Origin: Lutispora saccharofermentans
Lineage (GTDB): Bacteria; Bacillota; Clostridia; Lutisporales; Lutisporaceae
Length of the DNA: 64,000 nucleotides
Direction: 5' to 3'
NCBI RefSeq assembly: GCF_024363565.1
Contig: NZ_JAJEKE010000009.1
Location: forward strand, 62,001-126,000
Below are positions 15,429 through 22,431 of the stretch, piece by piece. A program made the translations under genes and the position numbers. Numbering within the stretch: position 1 is the stretch's first letter; the number at the start of each line of letters is the position of its first letter. A model generated the notes under the pieces. That model did no database searches and was not told where the DNA came from. It worked only from the letters and a program-made list of their open reading frames with translations.

Positions 15429-15629
15429 ATACCTCTAAATTCCTGTTTGTTTATATGTTCTATATTTAACATTTTATTGTCAAGCTATGGGAAATTCAAG
15501 CATGAACTCTGAAATACCGAATGTCATCTATGAAACGCCCCAAAAAGCAGGGTCAAAAAATGCAGTTTTTGACCCTGTTTTTTGCTCATTTTTAGCTCCA
15601 AAACCACTACATGTAGTGGTATACCTGCC
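15429..15629. other. Non-coding accessory gap with terminator and palindrome
   Basis: No credible gene is present; the plus-strand reading frame over this stretch lacks a ribosome binding site and runs through a terminator hairpin. The gap holds the strong hairpin at 15548-15583 and a 16-bp perfect palindrome at 15604-15619 (CCACTACATGTAGTGG). The palindrome could be an operator or recombination-associated site for the mobile element; no family is assigned. Confidence 0.4.
15548..15583. terminator. Strong bidirectional-looking terminator
   Basis: CAGGGTCAAAAA-TGCAG-TTTTTGACCCTG is a 12-bp perfect stem followed by TTTTTTG on the plus strand and preceded by a short A run, so it could stop transcription from either side. 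It lies just beyond the detached rumA 3' end. Confidence 0.75.
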
Positions 15630-15776
15630 TCATTTTCCCTTAGAACCACTATTCGTCATCATTATTACGCACTCAACGTGTGCCATTCTAGGGAGCATGT
15701 CAACAACAATGATGAAGGTTGAAACTAACAAGCATGGGTTAGCTGGCATTCTTTTGTTATAACACAAAAAAACCAT
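15630..15776 (-). pseudogene. Detached 3' end of a rumA/rlmD-type 23S rRNA methyltransferase
   Basis: The minus strand reads LLVSTFIIVVDMLPRMAHVE and then CVIMMTNSGSKGK before a TGA. The pattern VDMxPRxxHVExV is the C-terminus of RumA/RlmD 23S rRNA uracil-5-methyltransferases. The rest of that 400-500 residue enzyme is absent, and the upstream residues (from ATG 15774-15776) look like random translation. The 3' end of rum is a known integration site for integrative elements in Firmicutes, so this may mark an attachment junction. No ribosome binding site makes it a gene in its own right. Confidence 0.55.
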
Positions 15777-15889
15777 ACATTTCTATACAGGCCTTTTGCT
15801 CAATTAAATTTTATATCAAGTGTCCGATCTATTAATATTGTAAGGTATAATAAAACCACAAGGTTTTGGGGCAACACCCCTATTTTTCT

Positions 15890-16744
15890 TTATTCCCCCT
15901 TTTTGACAATGGGAATCCATACTTCGTACTTGGTGTTCTCTGGGTTAGGGTCAAGGTAAACCTCAACATCCGGGCCGTTGGCATATTCGTAACCGGAGGT
16001 TGGCAGCCATTCGGTAACAATGCGCCGCTCCAATTCCTGAATGGAAACCCCGGTGCCCTGCCCGCTGAAAATAGCCCATGTAAACGCAGGGACGGTGTAT
16101 TCTTCGAACTCTCCAGCTTCGGCTGTGCTGGCAGCAGCTATGTAATACCGCCAGTTTTCAGCTGTATCACTGCAGGCACTGACTCCCAGAATGCCCATAG
16201 GCTGGCTGTTCATTTTTTCACACAGCTTCGGGATAGTGCCGTCCTGTGCAGCCTTTCCCCAAAACAGGGGCACCGTTTCAAAGTTCTTTTCAATCTCAGC
16301 TTCCAGAGGGGTGCTGATACCCACAATGCGAAATGCATCCTTTTTCTCGATCCTGTAATCCATTTGTACCGCTCCTTTGATCATAATCTGAAAGCTGATG
16401 GGCGGGAAGGATTTGAGGGTTCGGCCCTCTTCCTTGGCCTGCGACGGCGGAAAGCCATGCACGCTTTGAAACGCACGATTGAACGCAGTGGGCGAGTCAT
16501 AGCCGTACTTTGCTGCGATATTGATGATCTTTTCCTCGCCGCTTTGTAAATCCACAGCAGCGCGGCTCATCTTTCTGCGGCGGATATACTCGGACAGGGG
16601 CATCCCCGCCATGTAGCCGAACATCCGCTGAAAGTGATAGGAAGAACAGCAAGCCAGCCGGCCCAGCTGCTCGTAGTCAATATCATTAGTGAGATTTTCC
16701 TCAATATACCCAATGGCGGTGTTCAGTCTTGTAATCCATTCCAT
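15890..16744 (-). CDS. AraC-family regulator with GyrI-like effector domain
   Basis: 284 residues. Residues 1-105 hold two HTH motifs of the AraC type (DYEQLGRLACCSSYHFQRMF and INIAAKYGYDSPTAFNRAFQ, then FPPSQAK). Residues about 120-284 match a GyrI-like/integron-associated effector-binding domain, with YRIEKKDAFRIVGISTPLE and a C-terminal KYEVWIPIVKK. Such proteins are typically ligand-responsive activators of efflux or stress genes. It stands alone with a 180-bp gap upstream. ATG follows AAGGAGCTGATGTAA. Its ligand and targets are unknown. Confidence 0.88.
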   Translation of the reverse strand: MEWITRLNTAIGYIEENLTNDIDYEQLGRLACCSSYHFQRMFGYMAGMPLSEYIRRRKMSRAAVDLQSGEEKIINIAAKYGYDSPTAFNRAFQSVHGFPPSQAKEEGRTLKSFPPISFQIMIKGAVQMDYRIEKKDAFRIVGISTPLEAEIEKNFETVPLFWGKAAQDGTIPKLCEKMNSQPMGILGVSACSDTAENWRYYIAAASTAEAGEFEEYTVPAFTWAIFSGQGTGVSIQELERRIVTEWLPTSGYEYANGPDVEVYLDPNPENTKYEVWIPIVKKGE

Positions 16745-16925
16745 TTACATCAGCTCCTTAAATTATGATAGTGGTTTTAGATATGATTGTCCTCTCAATG
16801 ACTGCACCAAAAAGAGAGCTTGGCGTACAGGCGCCGTTCTCCAAAAGAAGAATTGCGTTTCCGCCGGCTAAATGTGGTGTCACTGAAAGCAGCGGTTTGA
16901 CTGCCGCTATAATTAATCAATCTGA

Positions 16926-17627
16926 TTAGTGCTCATCGATGTACTTATTCAGCGTGTCGTGGTACACATCGATTCTCGTTTCCTGTGGTTCAGTTTCTTC
17001 ATTTAAGACAAGATCAGCCATGTGATGGGGCACTTTCCCACCGATAGCCATGGATTTAATGCAGGATACACAATAGACCACAACATCCTGGCAAGGCATC
17101 TGGGCAGCACGCTTTTTTTGCAGCTCTGTAACTTTTCCGATCGAAAGCTGCGGATAGAAATTATCGCCACAGCAGATGGACCTTGTTCCGCTGTATTTGG
17201 ACTCGATGATTTCCATATTCATTTTCCGCAAAATCCTTCTGACTGCAGCATGTACCTGGGGCTTTGGCCGGTATGAGCAAGAGTCTTGCACCGAGACCGT
17301 CAGTCCGGTATGATCCGGCAGAGGTAGATTTTCGATGCTGTCCAATACTTCCCATAGTGAGATAGTCTTTATTCCTTCATATAAGGAACGGAATCTTCTG
17401 TCGCAGCCTGCGCAGTTATTTATGATGGTAGAGCCATGGGGCAGCTTAGGATCGTGATGACAGCAAATGCTGTGCAGCTGCACCGGCCCGAAGTGTTTGT
17501 TCAGCATATTCAGTAACTTTTGCCCGGATTCAGGTTTGTAGATACTTAGTGCGCAGCCGGGGTTAAAATAGCATGTCCCCATATCAATGTCAGAAATTTT
17601 AATACTTGGAATCCTAATACCGCTCAT
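16926..17627 (-). CDS. CCG-domain (HdrB-like) cysteine-rich protein
   Basis: 233 residues with many cysteines in two CCG-type repeats: TCYFNPGCALSIYKP, HSICCHHDP and INNCAGCDRR, then VQDSCSYR, SICCGDNFYPQL and VVYCVSCIKSM. This is the cysteine-rich domain of heterodisulfide reductase subunit B and related Fe-S oxidoreductases, which hold unusual iron-sulfur clusters or thiol sites. It starts one base after the ogt stop, with a GGAGGGGC site, and is the last gene of adaA-ogt-this gene. Its link to alkylation damage (for example thiol or methyl-group chemistry) is inference from the operon only. Confidence 0.75.
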   Translation of the reverse strand: MSGIRIPSIKISDIDMGTCYFNPGCALSIYKPESGQKLLNMLNKHFGPVQLHSICCHHDPKLPHGSTIINNCAGCDRRFRSLYEGIKTISLWEVLDSIENLPLPDHTGLTVSVQDSCSYRPKPQVHAAVRRILRKMNMEIIESKYSGTRSICCGDNFYPQLSIGKVTELQKKRAAQMPCQDVVVYCVSCIKSMAIGGKVPHHMADLVLNEETEPQETRIDVYHDTLNKYIDEH

Positions 17628-18104
17628 TTACTGCCCCTCCTTGTATGCCGCTTGGCTCCGCTCAAGCTCCAGCAGGGCTTTTTTCATATCAAGGCCGCCT
17701 GCGTAACCGGTGAGAGCGCCGTTTGTTCCGATTACCCGATGGCATGGAACGGCGAGCATCATCGGGTTTTTATTGTTCGCCATGCCCACTGCGCGGCTTG
17801 CTTTAGGATTGCCGACCTCTGCCGCTATTTGTTTATATGTGCGGGTTTCACCATAAGGAATCTTACAAAGCTCATTCCACACTTTTTTCTGAAACTCCGT
17901 GCCATGAAGCTCGTATGGGAAGTCGAATATCTTGCGCGTGCCTTTGAGATATGCGCGTATCTGTTCAAAAGCCAGATCGGAAAGCGCAGAAGGCTCGTTG
18001 TCGGCATCGATTTGCTCCGCTTGCTTCAACAAAACGATTGCCCTATCGGTGTATCCGATCTTCAAAATTCCAAATTCAAAATCATAGAAAGCGTGCTTGC
18101 TCAT
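17628..18104 (-). CDS. ogt: Methylated-DNA--protein-cysteine methyltransferase
   Basis: 158 residues, normal length for Ogt/AdaB. The active-site motif is LAVPCHRVIG with the acceptor cysteine near residue 121, and the helix-turn-helix DNA-binding stretch precedes it (GETRTYKQIAAEVGNPKASR with an AVGMANNKNP tail). It removes alkyl groups from O6-alkylguanine in a suicide reaction. It overlaps the end of adaA by 4 nt (ATGA), so expression is coupled to that alkylation sensor. Start: ATG after AAAGGAG. Confidence 0.95.
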   Translation of the reverse strand: MSKHAFYDFEFGILKIGYTDRAIVLLKQAEQIDADNEPSALSDLAFEQIRAYLKGTRKIFDFPYELHGTEFQKKVWNELCKIPYGETRTYKQIAAEVGNPKASRAVGMANNKNPMMLAVPCHRVIGTNGALTGYAGGLDMKKALLELERSQAAYKEGQ

Positions 18105-18649
18105 TCTCTGTGCTCCTTTCTGTATGCAGCAGGGGATAACCCTGTACTGTTTTTGAAAAAGCGATAAAACGATGATAGACCGCCAAATCCTATGGAATAT
18201 GCGATGTCAATGATCTCGTCATTGGTATCTGAAAGCAGCCGTTTTGCTTCCGCCAAACGGAGATTGCCCACATATTCAGACAGCGTAACGCCGTATTCGT
18301 CCTTAAAGATTTCAACCATGCGGCGCTGGGACACCCCCAGATGCCGCAGCTCCTGATTCAGTCCACATCTCTTGCGAAAGGAGTCCTCCAGCAGCCGTTT
18401 TGCCCTTTCTGCAATTTCTTTGATTGGCTGATAATCTAAAAGGTCGCTTCTGCATCGCTTGCAGGGACGAAAGCCGGCGGCTCTCGCTTGCTCCGCAGTA
18501 TCAAAAAAACAAATATTTTCACGTCTCGGTATTTTTGATTTGCAGGAGGGACGGCAATAAATTCCGGTGGACCTGACCGCATAGAAAAAGATACCGTCAT
18601 AGGATGCATCATTTTCGGATACTGCTTTCCACATTTCTTCCTGTGTCAT
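18101..18649 (-). CDS. adaA: AdaA-type methylphosphotriester sensor and AraC activator
   Basis: 182 residues. The Ada zinc domain is at residues about 1-80 with the four-cysteine set YCRPSCKSKIPRR and FRPCKRCRSDL, where the first cysteine accepts methyl groups from DNA phosphotriesters. A C-terminal AraC HTH pair follows (LGVSQRRMVEIFKDEYGVT and DIAYSIGFGGLSSFYRFF). Methylation turns this protein into an activator of its own operon, here adaA-ogt-CCG protein. The split of AdaA from the methyltransferase resembles the Bacillus adaA/adaB arrangement. GGAGGCGGC lies upstream of the start. Confidence 0.93.
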   Translation of the reverse strand: MTQEEMWKAVSENDASYDGIFFYAVRSTGIYCRPSCKSKIPRRENICFFDTAEQARAAGFRPCKRCRSDLLDYQPIKEIAERAKRLLEDSFRKRCGLNQELRHLGVSQRRMVEIFKDEYGVTLSEYVGNLRLAEAKRLLSDTNDEIIDIAYSIGFGGLSSFYRFFKNSTGLSPAAYRKEHRE

Positions 18650-18834
18650 TTTTTTGCCGCCTCCTTTTTCTTTTTTGGTTCATAGTCCTGTATTTCCGGA
18701 ACCGCACCTCCCGCTAAGCCTTTGCCATAGGATCATTTGTGCACTGGTGGGGATCTGCTGCCCGATACTGCAATTATAGCATAGGCATAGGCGACTTTCT
18801 TCTCAATTTTGGATATTCAATTTGGGAGGTAAAT

Positions 18835-18918
18835 ATGGCATCATCTTTATGCCAAAGCTTGAGTTTTAGAGGAAGGCTCCTTCATTTACCTTCTTTCTAT
18901 TTTGTCTTGCTCTTTTAA
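18835..18918 (+). CDS. Candidate 27-residue small protein
   Basis: ATG 18835 follows a near-perfect GGGAGGTAAAT site and encodes MASSLCQSLSFRGRLLHLPS followed by a hydrophobic end and TAA. It lies upstream of the clearest promoter of the next gene, so it would need its own promoter. The good ribosome binding site is the only support; it may be chance. Confidence 0.25.
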   Translation: MASSLCQSLSFRGRLLHLPSFYFVLLF

Positions 18919-18955
18919 ATTTTCGCATAAAATATCAACTTGATTACAATAATGC

Positions 18956-18961
18956 TATAAT
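18956..18961 (+). promoter_or_regulatory. Extended -10 promoter of the RelA/SpoT-like gene
   Basis: TATAAT with a TGC extension directly upstream, 50 bases before the ATG at 19012. The -35 region (TATCAA) is poor, as is usual when an extended -10 is present. Confidence 0.5.
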
Positions 18962-19011
18962 GATATTAGGGTAAAACCTATAACAGGGCAATTATTTAGT
19001 GAGGTGTATAT

Positions 19012-19968
19012 ATGGAAGTTTTAAGCCGGTTTCTTAATCAATATATAAGGGATATTGATTATTATGAAGGTGCTTCAAAGCTTTGCGCTCAAGTATGCGA
19101 GAACGAGCTGGAAACGGCCGGTATCAGAGCTATCGTAACCTATAGAGCAAAAAGGCCGGATAAGCTCAAGGATAAGCTGATCAAAAGAAACGAGAAGAAC
19201 AAATATAAAAATATTGAAGAGATTTATGAGGATATAGTTGATCTGGCGGGGGTGAGAATCGCTTTATATTTCCCGGGAGATAAGGAAGAGGTAGAGAAGT
19301 TTGTTAAGAGCAGTTTTGATGTCGTTGAGATCAAAGAGTTCCCCCAGGATTTAGAACCCAATGGAGGTTCAGGCATATACAAAAAGGTTTTTTCCGGCTA
19401 TCACGCCACCCACTATAGAGTTAAGCTGAAGCCGCAGCATTATAAAGAGGACAATAGCTATTCGGATGCTTTGATCGAGATTCAGATAGCTACCGTACTC
19501 ATGCACGCCTGGGCTGAGGTAGAGCATGATCTGGTATATAAACCTCTGAGCGGAAAGCTCTCAAGAGATGAATATGAAATCCTGGATGAACTGAACGGCA
19601 TGATACTTTCCGGAGAAATCGCCTTAAAGAGACTTCAAAAGGCTTTCAACGAAAGGGTAAGCAGGCAAGCCGTGCCATTTTCCAATCATTATGAACTGGC
19701 ATCCTTTCTTTACAATAGGGTGCAGGAGCTCATGGGTGCAGAAGAGGAAGAAATAGTCATGGGCAGGGCCGATATATTGTTCAATTTCTTGAAACAGGCA
19801 GGTATGGACAGACCCGAGGATATAAATAAATATATAGAGAACATGCCTCATAATTTTAAAAGTACAAATATAGTGCAGCAATTGGTAGAGCAGATTTTGA
19901 GTGAAAAGCCTACCTTACTGGACGATTATCAGAAGGGCAAGGATTTAACGGGCCGGATGAGGGTTTGA
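19012..19968 (+). CDS. RelA/SpoT-type (p)ppGpp synthetase-like protein
   Basis: 318 residues. The synthetase core at about 35-180 is intact: VTYRAKRPDKLKDKL, DIVDLAGVRIALYF, SGYHATHYRVKL and IEIQIATVLMHAWAEVEHDL. There is no HD hydrolase domain and no TGS/ACT domains, while a helical C-terminal extension of about 130 residues follows, so it is neither a classic Rel nor a minimal RelP/RelQ. It should make alarmone nucleotides (ppGpp or relatives). It ends two bases before a glycosyltransferase gene, an unusual pairing. ATG follows GTGAGGTG. Confidence 0.85.
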   Translation: MEVLSRFLNQYIRDIDYYEGASKLCAQVCENELETAGIRAIVTYRAKRPDKLKDKLIKRNEKNKYKNIEEIYEDIVDLAGVRIALYFPGDKEEVEKFVKSSFDVVEIKEFPQDLEPNGGSGIYKKVFSGYHATHYRVKLKPQHYKEDNSYSDALIEIQIATVLMHAWAEVEHDLVYKPLSGKLSRDEYEILDELNGMILSGEIALKRLQKAFNERVSRQAVPFSNHYELASFLYNRVQELMGAEEEEIVMGRADILFNFLKQAGMDRPEDINKYIENMPHNFKSTNIVQQLVEQILSEKPTLLDDYQKGKDLTGRMRV

Positions 19969-19969
19969 T

Positions 19970-21211
19970 ATGAGAATACTTCATATAATTTCACAAAAAC
20001 CCGGCGAGACGGGAAGCGGAATATTTGCTGAAAGCTTGCTGAGGATAGGCGGTATGAAAGGCTATGAACAAGCATTGATTGCCGGTGTATCTTTAAAGGA
20101 TAAGAAACGGGATATTGCCGGTCTTTCGGATGAAGCTTTTTATAAGGTGGTATTTGAAACCGAAGAGCTTCCTTTTCCCGTGCCGGGAATGAGCGATGTG
20201 ATGCCTTATGAAAGCACCAAATATTGCGATATGGATGCGGAGATGCTAAGGAAATGGAAAGCAGCTTTCGGCTCTGTTATTGTTGAAGCTGCCCGCAGCT
20301 TCAAGCCTGATATGATCATAGCCCATCATCTATGGATGCTTACCGCTTATGCCAAAGAGCTCCTGCCTGATATTCCTGTCATAGTAATATGCCATGGGAC
20401 TGATTTGAGGCAATTGGATTGCGCTTCAAAGCATAGGGATTATGTTATCCGTGGGGCGAGAAAGCTGGAAGGAATAATAGCATTGAGCAGCCATCAGCAG
20501 GATGTCATTGCCGAAAGGTATGGAGTTCAAAGGGACAGGATAATAGTTGCAGGCGGAGGCTATGACGAAAGCATTTTTTATCCTCCAAAGGTCAAGCCGG
20601 CCGCAAAGCCTATAAAGCTCATATATGCCGGCAAGCTCAGCTTTGCCAAAGGGGTGAACTCGCTCATTGAGGCCATGTCTTTGCTGCCTTATGAAGGGGA
20701 TGAAATAAGCCTCGCACTTGCAGGCTCGGGTGCAGGAGCCCAGGAAAAGGCCATAATGGCTCTGGCGAAAAGCAGCCCTTATCCTGTTGAATTTCTGGGC
20801 AAAATAAGCCAGCCTGCATTGGGACAGGCCTATAGGGAATCCCATATATTTGTCCTTCCCTCTTACTATGAAGGGTTGTCTTTGGTGACCATAGAAGCTC
20901 TTGCCTCAGGCTTGAGAGTGGTTGCCAACGATTTGCCGGGCATGCAGCAGTGGATGGGTGAGGATATAGTTGGGTCAGGAGCTGTAAGCTTTGTGAAATT
21001 GCCCGCTTTGGAAAGCATTGATAAGCCTCTGGAAAGCGAGATGCCCGGTTATGAAAGAAGGTTGGCCTCGGCTTTAAGGCGGCAGATAGATGAGGTGAAA
21101 GCCGGGAAGCCCGTACATATAGACATACCGGAGATCATAAAGAGCAGATTTTCATGGGAGGCAGTGTTCAATAAAATTGAAGAAGCTATACGAGTAACAT
21201 CAGCAAATTAG
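19970..21211 (+). CDS. GT4-family glycosyltransferase
   Basis: 413 residues in two Rossmann halves. The N-terminal half has MRILHIISQKPGETGSGIF and IIAHHLWMLTAYAKELLPD; the C-terminal half has KLIYAGKLSFAKGVNSLIEA and the donor-binding stretch LPSYYEGLSLVTIEALASGL with the E-x7-E motif. These are retaining GT-B enzymes that transfer a sugar from a nucleotide donor. It is translationally adjacent to the RelA/SpoT-like synthetase, so the two probably share an operon. Acceptor and sugar cannot be told. No lipid or polysaccharide cluster is nearby. Confidence 0.85.
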   Translation: MRILHIISQKPGETGSGIFAESLLRIGGMKGYEQALIAGVSLKDKKRDIAGLSDEAFYKVVFETEELPFPVPGMSDVMPYESTKYCDMDAEMLRKWKAAFGSVIVEAARSFKPDMIIAHHLWMLTAYAKELLPDIPVIVICHGTDLRQLDCASKHRDYVIRGARKLEGIIALSSHQQDVIAERYGVQRDRIIVAGGGYDESIFYPPKVKPAAKPIKLIYAGKLSFAKGVNSLIEAMSLLPYEGDEISLALAGSGAGAQEKAIMALAKSSPYPVEFLGKISQPALGQAYRESHIFVLPSYYEGLSLVTIEALASGLRVVANDLPGMQQWMGEDIVGSGAVSFVKLPALESIDKPLESEMPGYERRLASALRRQIDEVKAGKPVHIDIPEIIKSRFSWEAVFNKIEEAIRVTSAN

Positions 21212-21223
21212 CTCATGTATATT

Positions 21224-21429
21224 GCATATAAGATATGTGCTGAGGATATTTCGTTTGCTTTGCCAACAGTTCTCAGCGAAGAGCGAACATAAAAAGCCGT
21301 ATGGGCGGCATGGACGCCGCCCAAGGCATCCAGGACAGGAGGTCCTTTGGGTGCCGTTAGGCTTTTTATGAGATCAAGCTCTAGAACTGCCAAAGCGAAC
21401 ATCGATATACGAACACATATCATAATGCC
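21224..21429 (+). ncRNA. Structured RNA candidate, copy 1 (AYGGAC/AGGAG loops)
   Basis: About 200 nt folds into a long arm (GATATGTG 21232-21239 with CACATATC 21414-21421; CAGTTCT 21267-21273 with AGAACTG 21383-21389). Inside it is a multiloop closed by AAAAAGCC 21291-21298 and GGCTTTTT 21360-21367. The multiloop carries hairpin 1, GGGCGGC-ATGGAC-GCCGCCC (21303-21322), and hairpin 2, GGCATCC/GGGTGCC enclosing AGGAC-AGGAG-GTCCT (21325-21355). A second copy with the same layout but different stem sequences lies at 59063-59275. GGA in both terminal loops suggests CsrA-type binding; the fold recalls the TwoAYGGAY candidate RNA but is not identical. Confidence 0.6.
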
Positions 21430-21479
21430 AAATAGCAGTAATGCATGCTATAAATAGCTATGAAGCTTATCATAATTTT

Positions 21480-21510
21480 GGCGCCTATAGATAATCTCTA
21501 TAGGCGCTTA
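21480..21510. terminator. 11-bp hairpin between the RNA candidate and the PHP gene
   Basis: GCGCCTATAGA-TAATC-TCTATAGGCGC is a perfect stem, but the following TTATGTTC is only weakly U-rich. It may end the RNA candidate's transcript. Confidence 0.45.
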
Positions 21511-21594
21511 TGTTCTTATAGATATTATCCATTTCATGCCCTTGCTCCATAAAGGCTATAATAGACATAGATAAATTATGCAAGGAGAATGGAA

Positions 21595-22239
21595 ATGCTT
21601 ATTGACACTCATTTGCACGAAAGCAAATATTCTGGAGACAGCTTTATCACTCTGGAGGAAATAGTATACAGATCAATGGAGATGGGACTTCATGGGGTAT
21701 GCATTACAGACCATGAGAGCAATAAAATAAAGAAAGAAGCCGAAGTTTTGATGAAAGAAACAGGCTTTCTGATAATCACCGGAGCTGAGATATTAACCTT
21801 TGAAGGGGACATGACCGTATTCGGACTGGAGAGGCTTCCGGGAAAAAAGATCCATGCACAGGAATTGACTGATATAGTTGACAAGGCGGGGGGCGTGGCC
21901 GTATGCTCTCATCCATACAGGCAGAACAACAGAGGGATGGGAGATCATATAAGGCAGTTGAATCTACTGTGGGGTATAGAAGCCCTAAACGGAAGCACAC
22001 CGTGGCACCACAACAACAAGGCCTTTGAGCTGGCTATAGAGCTTGGAGTCTCAGCCTTAGGAGGCAGCGATGCCCACCATATGCAGCAGATAGGCAAGTT
22101 CGCCACCAAGATGCCGGACTGGGTTAAGGACGAAAGAAGCTTCATCAAAGCAGTAAAGGAAGGTTATACCATACCTGTGGAATATAAAGAGGGAATCTAT
22201 GAAGTCGTAGACTGCTGCCGCAGCAGGAAGGCAGTTTGA
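21595..22239 (+). CDS. PHP-domain phosphoesterase
   Basis: About 214 residues. PHP metal-binding motifs are visible: IDTHLHESKYSGDSF at the N-terminus, GVCITDHES, then GVAVCSHPYRQNNRGMG and LGGSDAHHMQQIG near the C-terminus. PHP proteins are metal-dependent phosphoesterases acting on nucleotides or phosphosugars; the short free-standing type has varied substrates. I start at ATG 21595, which has AAGGAG 7 nt upstream, rather than the in-frame ATG 6 nt earlier. It is followed by a strong terminator and so is probably monocistronic. Confidence 0.85.
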   Translation: MLIDTHLHESKYSGDSFITLEEIVYRSMEMGLHGVCITDHESNKIKKEAEVLMKETGFLIITGAEILTFEGDMTVFGLERLPGKKIHAQELTDIVDKAGGVAVCSHPYRQNNRGMGDHIRQLNLLWGIEALNGSTPWHHNNKAFELAIELGVSALGGSDAHHMQQIGKFATKMPDWVKDERSFIKAVKEGYTIPVEYKEGIYEVVDCCRSRKAV

Positions 22240-22245
22240 GATTCA

Positions 22246-22291
22246 TATATTACTGCATGAAAGGATAGTATTTCATGCAGTAATATTTTTT
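22246..22291 (+). terminator. Strong intrinsic terminator of the PHP gene
   Basis: ATATTACTGCATGAAA-GGATAG-TATTTCATGCAGTAATAT followed by TTTTTTTG. The stem is about 16 bp with no mismatch of note. Confidence 0.9.
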
Positions 22292-22431
22292 TTGCCTGAA
22301 AAGCATCATCACATGGCTTTCCTCCAATCTATGCCGGTGCACAGGATATGAGGAGATCGGAAAAGCGGTAAAAAGGGCTCAAAATATCAAAACCGTGATA
22401 TAATAATATGGATAATATAGACTGACGGGTG

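Larger units (their letters stand above)
18650..19011. other. Divergent intergenic region between adaA and the RelA/SpoT-like gene
   Basis: It contains the adaA leader on the left and, on the right, an extended -10 box TGCTATAAT (TATAAT at 18956-18961) pointing at the RelA/SpoT-like gene. A small open frame with a strong ribosome binding site (18835-18918) lies between. I see no other structure beyond a short GGCAT/ATGCC hairpin overlapping that small frame. Confidence 0.5.

Noticed and set aside
15487-15762. 91-codon plus-strand frame beginning MGNSSMN
   Set aside because: It runs through a strong terminator hairpin and is antisense to the rumA remnant; no ribosome binding site or recognisable domain.
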